Shown here piece after piece: positions 6,472-13,089 of a stretch of DNA of 13,196 nt. Position 1 is the first letter of the stretch. Each line of letters begins with the position of its first letter. The position numbers were made by a program, and so were the translations under genes. The notes beneath the pieces are model-generated. The model was not told where the DNA came from. It ran no database searches and worked only from the letters and a program-made list of their open reading frames with translations. This stretch comes from an uncultured Oscillibacter sp. (GTDB lineage: Bacteria; Bacillota; Clostridia; Oscillospirales; Oscillospiraceae), in contig CAJUDV010000050.1 in NCBI GenBank assembly GCA_910585385.1, positions 1 to 13,196 of the forward strand, given 5' to 3'.

Positions 6472-8445
6472 ATGTGGCTGGGTGTTGACTACTATCCGGA
6501 GCAGTGGGATCCCTCCCTGATGGAGGCTGACATGGACACCATTCTGGAGATGGGGGGCAATGTGATCCGGATTGCCGAATTCTCCTGGCACCTGATGGAG
6601 AGGGAGGAGGGACGCTACGATTTCTCTTTTTTTGACAGGGTGATCTCCCTGGCGAAGGAGAAGGGACTGAAGATTATCATGGGCACCCCAACCGCCGCTA
6701 TTCCCGCGTGGCTTGCCAAAAAGCATCCCGTCATCCTCTCCCAGCTTGAAAACGGCAGGAGGCGTTCCTTCGGCGGACGCCATGTCTACTGCTTCAACAG
6801 TCCGGTGATGTATGAGTACTCTGAGAAGATCATCCGGGCCCTAGTGGGCCACTACACGGGGGAGAGGCAGATCGTGGCTTGGCAGATTGATAACGAGGTC
6901 GGCCATGAGGGTAGCGATTTGTGCTGGTGTCCCCGGTGCCATCGGGCCTTTCAGCGTTTTTTAAAGGAGAAATTTGACGGGGACATTCACAGGCTCAACG
7001 ATACCTACGGTGCCGCTTTCTGGTCCCAGGAGTACAACGGCTTTGATGAGATTCCCATGCCCGCAGAGACTGTCGCCGCGCACAACCCCGCCCTGCGGCT
7101 GGACTGGGAGCGCTTCCGCAGCCGGAGCATCGTCCGCTTTATGGAGTTTCAGGCCGGGCTCGTCCGGGAGATGGACCCGGAGGCCCTGGTCCTGCACGAT
7201 TTCCCCGGCGGCGGTCTGGACAAGCATGTGAGCTATGCGGATGTGGCAAAGAGTCTGGACGTGGCGGCCTATAACAATTATCCTGTCTGGGGCGGCCAGA
7301 AAGAACCCATTCCGCCCCATGAGATCGCCTTTGGTCTGGACTATATCCGTGGGCTTAAGCGGAGGAACTTCTGGATTACTGAGGCGATCATGGGAGCCCA
7401 GGGCCATGACACCACTGGATTTCTGCCTCGGCCGGGACAGGCCAAGATGTGGTCTTATCAGGGGATGGCCCACGGCTGCGAGTCCATGATGTATTTCCGA
7501 TACCGGGGAGCCGTCAAGGGAGCCGAGCAGTTTTGCCGCGGCATCATCGACGCGGACAACGTAAAGGGCCGGAAGTTCTATGAGGTCCAGAGCTTTTTCC
7601 GGGACATCAGCCAGTATGGGGAGGCCATGGAGGCGCCTATCCGCAGCGATGTGGCCATTGTCTACGACTACGATTCTCTGGCCTCCTTTCGCATCCAGCG
7701 CCAGAGCGTCCTGCTGGATTGCCAGAATGAGATGAAGAAGCTGTACAAGGCCTTTTACGATGTCAACGTCCCTGTGGACGTGATTCCGGCGGACGCGGAT
7801 TTTTCCGGATACAGGGTGGTTCTGCTGCCCCAGCTCATCATCGTCAAGTCGGAGTTTCATAAGCGGGCGGAGGCGTTTGTCCGAAAGGGCGGCGTTCTGG
7901 TGCTGACCTGCCGCAGCGCTGTAAAGGACGCTGACAACAACATCCCCTTTGGCCGGCCGGCGCCGGTGGGTTTCACCGGTTTGGCTGGGGTGACGGTTGC
8001 CGAGGCGGAGAGCCTCCAGGACTTGGATGCGTTTCCCCTGACAGGCCAGGGCGCGTTTTCTGGCAGCCGGGGGAGCGGCGGTATTTTCCGGGATATGCTG
8101 ACGGTGCAGGACGCTGAGACGCTCTACCGGTACGGCGACGCCTTTTATGGGGAGTACGCCGCCATTACCAGGAAAAAGCAGGGGAGTGGCACGGTCTACT
8201 ATCTGGGCTGCGGAATGGACGAGGCTGTCACCGCCAAGGTGATGGCGGCGATTATGGCGGACGGTCAGATTGAGACCACCCCTTCCCCCGGTGGGGTGGA
8301 GATCGTCACCCGGGGCGCCGGGGACCGAAGGGTTCGAATGCTCATCAACCACAATGACCATGAGACAGAGGCTGGCGGCGTCCTGCTGGGGCCGTTTGCC
8401 TGTGTGATTCAGCCGGTTGGCTGCGGCGGCCAGGCGCAGCCTTGA
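6472..8445 (+). CDS. GH42 beta-galactosidase
   Basis: Glycoside hydrolase family 42 enzymes remove terminal beta-D-galactose from galacto-oligosaccharides or plant-derived galactosides. The protein has 657 residues, normal for the family, and no signal peptide, so it is expected in the cytoplasm. The catalytic acid/base is Glu142 (WQIDNEVG) and the nucleophile Glu304 (WITEAIMG). Four cysteines at 107, 151, 153 and 156 match the zinc site known in the Thermus enzyme. The TIM barrel covers about 1-380, the trimerization domain (glutamine amidotransferase-like fold) about 385-600, and a small beta domain the C-terminus. The start ATG has AGGAG 9 bases upstream. No sugar transporter or regulator gene flanks it in this window, so its natural substrate cannot be read from context. 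Identification is firm; exact specificity is not. Confidence 0.95.
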   Translation: MWLGVDYYPEQWDPSLMEADMDTILEMGGNVIRIAEFSWHLMEREEGRYDFSFFDRVISLAKEKGLKIIMGTPTAAIPAWLAKKHPVILSQLENGRRRSFGGRHVYCFNSPVMYEYSEKIIRALVGHYTGERQIVAWQIDNEVGHEGSDLCWCPRCHRAFQRFLKEKFDGDIHRLNDTYGAAFWSQEYNGFDEIPMPAETVAAHNPALRLDWERFRSRSIVRFMEFQAGLVREMDPEALVLHDFPGGGLDKHVSYADVAKSLDVAAYNNYPVWGGQKEPIPPHEIAFGLDYIRGLKRRNFWITEAIMGAQGHDTTGFLPRPGQAKMWSYQGMAHGCESMMYFRYRGAVKGAEQFCRGIIDADNVKGRKFYEVQSFFRDISQYGEAMEAPIRSDVAIVYDYDSLASFRIQRQSVLLDCQNEMKKLYKAFYDVNVPVDVIPADADFSGYRVVLLPQLIIVKSEFHKRAEAFVRKGGVLVLTCRSAVKDADNNIPFGRPAPVGFTGLAGVTVAEAESLQDLDAFPLTGQGAFSGSRGSGGIFRDMLTVQDAETLYRYGDAFYGEYAAITRKKQGSGTVYYLGCGMDEAVTAKVMAAIMADGQIETTPSPGGVEIVTRGAGDRRVRMLINHNDHETEAGGVLLGPFACVIQPVGCGGQAQP

Positions 8446-8448
8446 TAT

Positions 8449-8487
8449 TACCGGCCTCCGGCACAGCGGCACAGCCGGAGGCCGGTA
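8449..8487. terminator. Strong hairpin after the GH42 gene
   Basis: A perfect 14-bp stem (8449-8462 with 8474-8487) closes an 11-base loop, starting 3 bases after the stop codon. There is no T-run, so it may act as a weak or factor-aided terminator or as a 3'-end RNA stabilizer. Confidence 0.6.
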
Positions 8488-8686
8488 TACGGTGTTTCAC
8501 CGCCGCAGGAGGGGATAGGCCCTCGCGCTGAGCGGCAGCGGAGGCAATGGCCGGTTCTTGACGCTAATCGCAGCCCGGCCTCTCATTGCCGCACGGCTTT
8601 TTCGCCGGACCGCCCAGCCTCAAAAACGATCAGTGGCGGAATAGCTGAAACACGGGTTTCCGCCGGCGGACAGAGCCATGCGTTGC

Positions 8687-8745
8687 TTGATAGACTCCCC
8701 TCTATGTGATAACATCACGGAAAGAAACAGAATTTCCAGTATAAT
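8687..8745 (+). promoter_or_regulatory. Promoter region of the thioredoxin remnant and CoA-disulfide reductase
   Basis: Two candidates are visible. One is TTGATA (8687-8692), a 17-base spacer and TAACAT (8710-8715), with a TGA extended -10 element. The other is a perfect TATAAT (8740-8745) that has no good -35 but has a palindrome centred about 40 bases upstream of its expected start, the place where Crp/Fnr-type activators bind. Which one is used cannot be decided from sequence. Confidence 0.55.
8706..8718. promoter_or_regulatory. Candidate Crp/Fnr-type operator
   Basis: GTGATAACATCAC is a perfect 5-bp inverted repeat with a 3-base centre. The half-site contains GTGA, the core recognised by Crp-like RExxxR helices, and the regulator encoded at 10759-11415 has that motif. 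The spacing is one base shorter than the classic Crp and Fnr sites, which is a caution. It overlaps one candidate -10 and lies near -40 of the other. Confidence 0.5.
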
Positions 8746-8780
8746 AACCATTACAGCATAAAAAACAGGGAGGTCAAGCG

Positions 8781-8971
8781 ATGTCTGCCGCCAATATCAA
8801 CCAGGATAATCTCCAAAAGGACGTCGCAGACTCCGAAAGAGATCCTGCTGGACGTTTGGGCGGCTTAGCGCGTCGTCGCTTCATTGCAGAGGAGATTGCG
8901 GCCAGGCATTCCCCGTGAAAGCCGGCAGGCTGCGGCCATTCTGTCCTGGAGGGGCTGTACCGGCGCAAAAA
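8781..8971 (+). pseudogene. Decayed thioredoxin gene
   Basis: A good ribosome binding site (GGGAGG) precedes an ATG that opens with MSAANINQDNLQKDV, the usual N-terminus of thioredoxin. The next family segment, ILLDVWAA (8842-8865; compare VLLDFWA before the active site), is in another frame and runs into a TAG. FIAEEIAARHSP in the first frame resembles the helix after the active site. GAVPAQK (about 8951-8971), in a third frame, resembles the thioredoxin C-terminal end. The CGPC active site and the central region are gone. Read straight through, the frame gives only 45 residues (8781-8918). Thioredoxin would fit as first gene of a unit with the disulfide reductase that follows. The N-terminal match is good, the C-terminal one weak. 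Confidence 0.6.
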
Positions 8972-9017
8972 AATACAGGCGGCATGGCTGCCTGCAACAG
9001 AAAGGTGGAACGCTGAC

Positions 9018-10709
9018 ATGAAAGTTGTCATCATCGGCGGCGTAGCGGGAGGCGCTACGGCGGCGGCCAGGCTCCGCAGACTGGACGAGAAGGCGGAGAT
9101 CGTGGTCTTCGAACGCTCCGGCTATATCTCCTACGCCAACTGCGGCCTGCCGTATTACATCGGCGGAACCATTAAGGCCCCGGAGGCCCTGACGCTCCAG
9201 ACGCCGGAGAGCTTTTTCTCCCGCTTCCGGGTGGATATGCGGGTGCGTCATGAGGTCACCGCCATTCATCCGGAGCGCAAAGCTGTCTCCGTCAAGGATC
9301 TGGAGACGGGGAGGGAGTTCGAGGAGCGCTATGACAAACTGATTCTCTCCCCCGGCGCGAAGCCAACCCGGCCCCGTCTCCCCGGCGTGGGGCTGGAGAA
9401 GCTCTTCACCCTGCGGACGGTGGAGGGCACTTTCCGCATGAAAGACTATATTCAAAAAGAACATCCCCGGTCCGCGGTGCTGGCCGGCGGCGGCTTCATC
9501 GGGCTGGAACTGGCGGAGAACCTGCGGGAGCTGGGGATGGAGGTCACCATCGTCCAGCGGCCTAAGCAGCTGATGAACCCCTTTGACCCGGATATGGCGT
9601 CCTTTATCCACGGCGAGATGCGCAGACACGGTGTGAAGCTGGCACTGGGCTATACGGTGGAGGGCTTCGCGGAGAGGGACGGCGGCGTAGACGTACTGCT
9701 GAAAGACGGGGCCCCTCTTCACGCCGACATGGTGGTTCTGGCCATCGGCGTCACGCCGGACACCGCCCTGGCCAGGGCGGCGGGCCTGGAACTGGGGATC
9801 AGGGACAGCATCGTGGTCAACGACCGGATGGAGACCTCCGTTCCCGGCATCTACGCCGTGGGCGACGCCGTACAGGTCCGGCACGCCGTCACCGGGCAGG
9901 ACGTCCTCCTCTCCCTGGCGGGGCCCGCCAACAAGCAGGGCCGCATCGCGGCGGACAACATCTGCGGCGGCGACAGCCGTTACCTGGGAAGCCAGGGCAG
10001 CTCCGTTCTCAAGGTCTTCGACATGACGGCGGCCACCACCGGCGTCAACGAGACCAACGCCAAAAAGGCGGGGCTGGAGGTGGATACGGTGGTCCTGTCC
10101 CCCATGAGCCACGCCGGCTACTACCCCGGCGGAAAGCTGATGACCATGAAAATCGTCTTTGAAAAAGGGACCTACCGCCTTCTGGGCGCCCAAATCGTTG
10201 GCTATGAGGGTGTGGACAAGCGGATTGACGTGCTGGCTACGGCCATTCACGCCGGTCTGACGGCCATCCAATTGAAAGATCTGGACCTGGCCTACGCGCC
10301 TCCTTACTCCTCCGCCAAAGATCCCGTAAACATGGCCGGCTTTATGATCGAGAACCTCTCCAAGGGAATTATAAAGCAGTTCCATTTGGAGGACGTAAGA
10401 GACCTGCCCAGGGACGGCAGCGTCACGCTGCTGGACGCCCGCACCCCGGCGGAGTACGCGGGAGGCCACATCGAGGGCTTCCGCAACATCCCCGTGGATG
10501 AACTGCGGGAGCGGCTGGAGGAGATCGAAGCCGGCAAGCCGGTCTACGTCGTCTGCCAGAGCGGCCTGCGGAGCTACATCGCCTGCCGCCTCCTGTCGGG
10601 ATACGGCTATGAGACCTACAATTTCTCCGGCGGCTTCCGGTTTTACGACGCGGTCACCAACGACCGCCGCCTGACTCAGCGGGCCACGGCCTGCGGTATG
10701 GACCAGTAA
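9018..10709 (+). CDS. CoA-disulfide reductase with C-terminal rhodanese domain
   Basis: FAD- and NAD(P)H-dependent flavoprotein of the CoA-disulfide reductase/NADH oxidase/persulfide reductase group, fused to a rhodanese domain (563 residues). An FAD-binding GGVAGG lies at 7-12. The single active-site cysteine Cys42 is in YANCGLPYYIGG, typical for this group and unlike two-cysteine reductases. The NAD(P)H-binding GGGFIGLE is at 157-164 and the second FAD motif IYAVGDA at 278-284. The dimerization domain ends with AYAPPYSSAKDP (425-436). The rhodanese domain covers about 455-550, with Cys513 in the loop CQSGLRS. Such fusions reduce CoA disulfide, CoA persulfide or polysulfide; which one is used here is open. 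AAAGGTGG lies 9 bases before the ATG. It follows the thioredoxin remnant and is convergent with a Crp/Fnr regulator gene, whose product may control it. Confidence 0.93.
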   Translation: MKVVIIGGVAGGATAAARLRRLDEKAEIVVFERSGYISYANCGLPYYIGGTIKAPEALTLQTPESFFSRFRVDMRVRHEVTAIHPERKAVSVKDLETGREFEERYDKLILSPGAKPTRPRLPGVGLEKLFTLRTVEGTFRMKDYIQKEHPRSAVLAGGGFIGLELAENLRELGMEVTIVQRPKQLMNPFDPDMASFIHGEMRRHGVKLALGYTVEGFAERDGGVDVLLKDGAPLHADMVVLAIGVTPDTALARAAGLELGIRDSIVVNDRMETSVPGIYAVGDAVQVRHAVTGQDVLLSLAGPANKQGRIAADNICGGDSRYLGSQGSSVLKVFDMTAATTGVNETNAKKAGLEVDTVVLSPMSHAGYYPGGKLMTMKIVFEKGTYRLLGAQIVGYEGVDKRIDVLATAIHAGLTAIQLKDLDLAYAPPYSSAKDPVNMAGFMIENLSKGIIKQFHLEDVRDLPRDGSVTLLDARTPAEYAGGHIEGFRNIPVDELRERLEEIEAGKPVYVVCQSGLRSYIACRLLSGYGYETYNFSGGFRFYDAVTNDRRLTQRATACGMDQ

Positions 10710-10714
10710 ACGGG

Positions 10715-10757
10715 AAATTCCCCTCCCCATCCTCCGCCGGAGACAGGGAGGGGAATC
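10715..10757. terminator. Bidirectional terminator between convergent genes
   Basis: An 11-bp stem (ATTCCCCTCCC 10717-10727 with GGGAGGGGAAT 10746-10756) has an inner mini-hairpin in its loop. A T-rich CTTTAT follows on the plus strand and TTT on the minus strand. It fills the gap between the reductase stop and the regulator stop, so it can serve both. Confidence 0.8.
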
Positions 10758-10758
10758 T

Positions 10759-11415
10759 TTATGTGTCCCGCAGCGCCTCCAGCCTCTTTTTATCCAGAAG
10801 CTCCACGGAGCCCCGGGCCAGTCTGACCATGCCCTCGTCTTGAAAATAGCGCAGCATTCGGGTGACAACCTCCCGGTGGGTACCCAGGTGGTTGGCAATG
10901 GTCTCGTGGGTGAGCCGCAGGAGCTCTGCGTCCTCAATGGCGGCCTCCTCCAGCAAAAAGGCGGCAACGCGCCGGTCCATGCTCTTCCACATGATCTGCT
11001 CTACAAGCCACATCACCTCCGAGAACCGGGCGGCCATGATCTCGTTGGTGTAGTTGGACAGCGGCGCGGACTCCGTCATGATCCGGCGGTAAACTTCCGC
11101 CGGAATCATCCAGAGGTCCGTGTCCTTTTCCGCCTCAACGGTAATATCAAACTGGATGCTCCGCATGATGCAGGAGGCGGAGAGCAGGCACAGATCCCGG
11201 TCAAACAGGCGGTAGATCGTGACCTCCCGCCCCTCCTCCGACAAAATATAGGCCCGAAGCTGGCCGGATCTCACCAGCAGCAATCCCGTGCAGTCCCCGC
11301 CGCCGTGAAGCACAGTCCCCTTTTGGACAGACCGGTTTATCAGACTGCCGTATATGCGCTCCCTCTGATCATCTGTCAGCTGATGCCATATGGGAAAACA
11401 GCTTTGAAAATTCAT
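10759..11415 (-). CDS. Crp/Fnr-family transcriptional regulator
   Basis: A 218-residue DNA-binding regulator with an N-terminal cyclic-nucleotide-binding-type beta-roll (about 5-120), a dimer helix (about 125-150) and a C-terminal winged helix (about 150-215). The recognition helix has THREVVTRML (179-188). Arg181, Glu182 and Arg186 align with the Crp residues that read GTGA. Cysteines occur at 6, 42, 76 and 82. The pair in DLCLLSASC is conserved in a group of Clostridia regulators and could sense redox state or hold a metal, but the classic Fnr cluster spacing is absent. The start ATG has AAAGGGA upstream. It is convergent with the CoA-disulfide reductase, and candidate sites lie before both genes. 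The effector is not known. Confidence 0.9.
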   Translation of the reverse strand: MNFQSCFPIWHQLTDDQRERIYGSLINRSVQKGTVLHGGGDCTGLLLVRSGQLRAYILSEEGREVTIYRLFDRDLCLLSASCIMRSIQFDITVEAEKDTDLWMIPAEVYRRIMTESAPLSNYTNEIMAARFSEVMWLVEQIMWKSMDRRVAAFLLEEAAIEDAELLRLTHETIANHLGTHREVVTRMLRYFQDEGMVRLARGSVELLDKKRLEALRDT

Positions 11416-11459
11416 TTCGTCCCTTTCTCCCGCGCTGCGGGGACCGTTTGCGAAAACGC

Positions 11460-11470
11460 TGATTCCATCA
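11460..11470. promoter_or_regulatory. Candidate autoregulatory operator of the Crp/Fnr gene
   Basis: TGATTCCATCA, a 4-bp inverted repeat with a 3-base centre, lies 45-55 bases upstream of the regulator ATG. It has the same TGAT-N3-ATCA layout as the palindrome before the reductase. It is short, so chance is possible; no clear -10 box was found to place it against. Confidence 0.35.
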
Positions 11471-11613
11471 ACTTATTGGGGGATTTATCCGGCGTTTCCT
11501 CCATATTCCGTGCCGTGTCCATGCCGGACAATTGCAGACCGCCGCGGAAGTCTGGCGGACGCGGCCTTTGGCAATTTAACCACCTTTCCGCGCAAAGCGG
11601 TTGGGAGCTCCGA

Positions 11614-11631
11614 TTCATATGATCATTTGAA
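11614..11631. repeat. 18-bp palindrome upstream of the regulator gene
   Basis: TTCATATGATCATTTGAA is symmetrical except for one central-arm T/T mismatch pair. It is AT-rich in a GC-rich setting and lies about 200 bases upstream of the regulator gene and just before the mobile element. It could be an operator; no partner protein is evident. Confidence 0.4.
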
Positions 11632-11656
11632 AATTTTCCGTCCATATTCCGATGCC

Positions 11657-11820
11657 TAGGCCTTGTTTGATAAATGGCGGAATGCCCAACGGCGAGAGTT
11701 TTTTCACCAATCAAGGCGATTTGATGCGGCCATGCTTTGTGCATGGCAAGGAAAATCAACGCAGAGCGGCGGAAAAAGGGCTGCCGTTTGGGCGTTTTGA
11801 CATTTTCCAAACAGGGCCTA
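11657..11820 (+). mobile_element. MITE-like palindromic element, copy 1
   Basis: A 164-bp non-coding element with inverted ends of about 37 bp. The left end starts TAGGCCTTGTTTG and the right end finishes CAAACAGGGCCTA; inside these, the arms pair over most of 11657-11693 and 11784-11820. A central hairpin (GCCATGC 11729-11735, loop TTTGT, GCATGGC 11741-11747) completes a long imperfect stem. Ending in TA on both sides fits TA target duplication as in IS630/mariner-type elements, but the family is not proven. A second, inverted copy begins at 13090. No transposase gene is in the window, so mobility would depend on an enzyme encoded elsewhere. Open frames crossing it are not genes. Confidence 0.8.
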
Positions 11821-11925
11821 AGAATTTTTCGAAAAATCCAGATAATCATACCCGATATGGAAAAGCTAAAACGGCGCCGGTTCCGGAGCCATCAAAATCA
11901 ATGACCTGAAAAGGAAGAATCAACC

Positions 11926-12060
11926 ATGAGAAAATACTTGAGAACAAAGACCGGGAAAACCACGGGGGCGGCGTTGGCCGGCGAATCCCGGTCCCGGAAT
12001 CAGCATACATATTTTTCCTCCAATGACAAAAATGACAAATTGGTAACGGAGACGGTGTAA
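11926..12060 (+). pseudogene. Truncated rubrerythrin gene (44 codons)
   Basis: A 44-residue open frame with a strong ribosome binding site (AAGGAAG, 8-base gap). Residues 6-36 follow the N-terminus of rubrerythrin: the TKT-K start, then AGESRSRNQHTYF, matching the family AGESQARNRYTYF. Glu20 falls where rubrerythrin has its first diiron ligand. After about residue 36 the match stops. The rest of the four-helix domain and the rubredoxin domain are missing, so it cannot hold a diiron centre. Its TAA stop overlaps the next gene's ATG by one base (TAATG), so it now resembles a leader peptide coupled to the ZIP gene. Rubrerythrin normally reduces peroxide in anaerobes, which fits the nearby redox genes. 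Confidence 0.65.
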
Positions 12061-12842
12061 TGCAAAAAGAAGTCATGCAGGGAATTTTCCTGCCCTTTCT
12101 CGGAACCACCCTGGGCGCGGCCTGCGTCTTCACCATACGGAAGACTCTCCACGCGGCGCTCCAGCGGACCCTGACCGGATTCGCGGCAGGCGTCATGACG
12201 GCGGCGTCCGTGTGGAGCCTGTTGGTGCCCGCTATGGAACAGGCAGCCGGCATGGGAAGATGGGCATTTTTTCCGGCAGCCGCGGGATTTTGGCTGGGGA
12301 TCTTGTTTCTGCTGGTTCTGGACAGGACGATTCCGCACCTGCACCAGCACAGCGACGAACCGGAAGGTCCCCATTCCCGGCTGAAGCGAAGCACCATGCT
12401 GGTGCTGGCGGTCACGCTGCACAACATTCCCGAGGGTATGGCGGTGGGCGTAGTGCTGGCGGGCTGGCTGGCTGGCAACGAGACCATTACGGCCGCGGGA
12501 GCGTTGGCGCTGTCCGCCGGCATCGCGATTCAGAATTTTCCGGAGGGCGCCATCATTTCCATGCCGCTCCGGTCAGAGGGCGCCGGAAAGGGGAGGGCCT
12601 TTCTTTACGGGCTTCTCTCCGGCGTGGCGGAGCCCCTGGCGGCTCTCCTGACCCTTTGGGCGGCGGAGCTGATCCTTCCAGCCCTGCCCTATCTGCTCAG
12701 CTTCGCGGCGGGGGCCATGATTTATGTGGTGGTGGAGGAGCTGATTCCGGAGGCATCCGCTGGAGAGCACTCCAACCTCGGTACGCTGTCCTTTGCCGCG
12801 GGATTCGCGCTGATGATGGCGCTGGACACGGCCCTCGGATGA
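12060..12842 (+). CDS. ZIP-family metal transporter
   Basis: A 260-residue membrane protein of the ZIP family (ZupT/GufA-like), which brings divalent metals such as zinc, iron or manganese into the cytoplasm. The signature metal-site motifs are present: HNIPEG at 121-126 and NFPEG at 159-163, with further acidic residues at Glu191 (VAEP) and Glu226-Glu227 (VVEELIPEA). About eight hydrophobic segments can be seen. A His-rich cytoplasmic loop (HLHQHSDEPEGPH, 93-105) lies between segments 3 and 4, as usual. The ATG overlaps the TAA of the rubrerythrin remnant, and GGAG lies 8 bases upstream. Position between two mobile-element copies suggests a unit that has been rearranged. Metal preference cannot be told from sequence. 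Confidence 0.92.
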   Translation: MQKEVMQGIFLPFLGTTLGAACVFTIRKTLHAALQRTLTGFAAGVMTAASVWSLLVPAMEQAAGMGRWAFFPAAAGFWLGILFLLVLDRTIPHLHQHSDEPEGPHSRLKRSTMLVLAVTLHNIPEGMAVGVVLAGWLAGNETITAAGALALSAGIAIQNFPEGAIISMPLRSEGAGKGRAFLYGLLSGVAEPLAALLTLWAAELILPALPYLLSFAAGAMIYVVVEELIPEASAGEHSNLGTLSFAAGFALMMALDTALG

Positions 12843-13089
12843 GCGCCGCCTGGAACTCGGGATTTTTCAGAGAACCGCGTTGCCTGCCGTCATGAGATTT
12901 GCGGGCCGCACCCTTCCGAGCCAACGCCGGCAGGTGCGCCGGCAGGAAATTTTTGGAATCAAGCAAAACCACTCCTTTCAAAGGGCCCGGCTCCGCATCC
13001 GCCGCAGTCCTGTTCCCTCAGGCCGTGTCCGGCGGATTTCAAGATTTTTTAACACCGTACAATGCGCTTTGGCGTTTTCAGACAGGCGC
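12843..13089 (+). other. Non-coding stretch after the ZIP gene
   Basis: About 250 bases with no convincing gene. Two hairpins could end transcription: GCCGGC (12926-12931) with GCCGGC (12938-12943) followed by GGAAATTTTT, and ATCCGCCG (12997-13004) with CGGCGGAT (13030-13037) with TTTTTT at 13045-13050. Both are weak terminator candidates. Confidence 0.45.

Larger units (their letters stand above)
8488..8780 (+). other. Gene-free, hairpin-rich stretch upstream of the redox block
   Basis: About 290 bases with no recognised gene. It contains a compound hairpin at 8543-8590 (GGCAATG/CATTGCC plus GCCGG/CCGGC, 20-base loop), with TTTTT at 8598-8602. A 7-bp hairpin follows (8635-8641 with 8658-8664), then the promoter and operator elements listed separately. 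It could hold remains of deleted sequence or a small RNA; neither can be shown here. Confidence 0.45.

Noticed and set aside
6961..8472. Minus-strand frame of 503 codons
   Set aside because: Antisense to the GH42 gene, whose catalytic and zinc residues are intact on the plus strand.
8865..10967. Minus-strand frame of 700 codons
   Set aside because: It is the antisense of the CoA-disulfide reductase and part of the regulator in another frame; no domain resemblance and no ribosome binding site.
11652..11909. 85-codon frame across MITE copy 1
   Set aside because: It consists mostly of the palindromic element and has no family resemblance.
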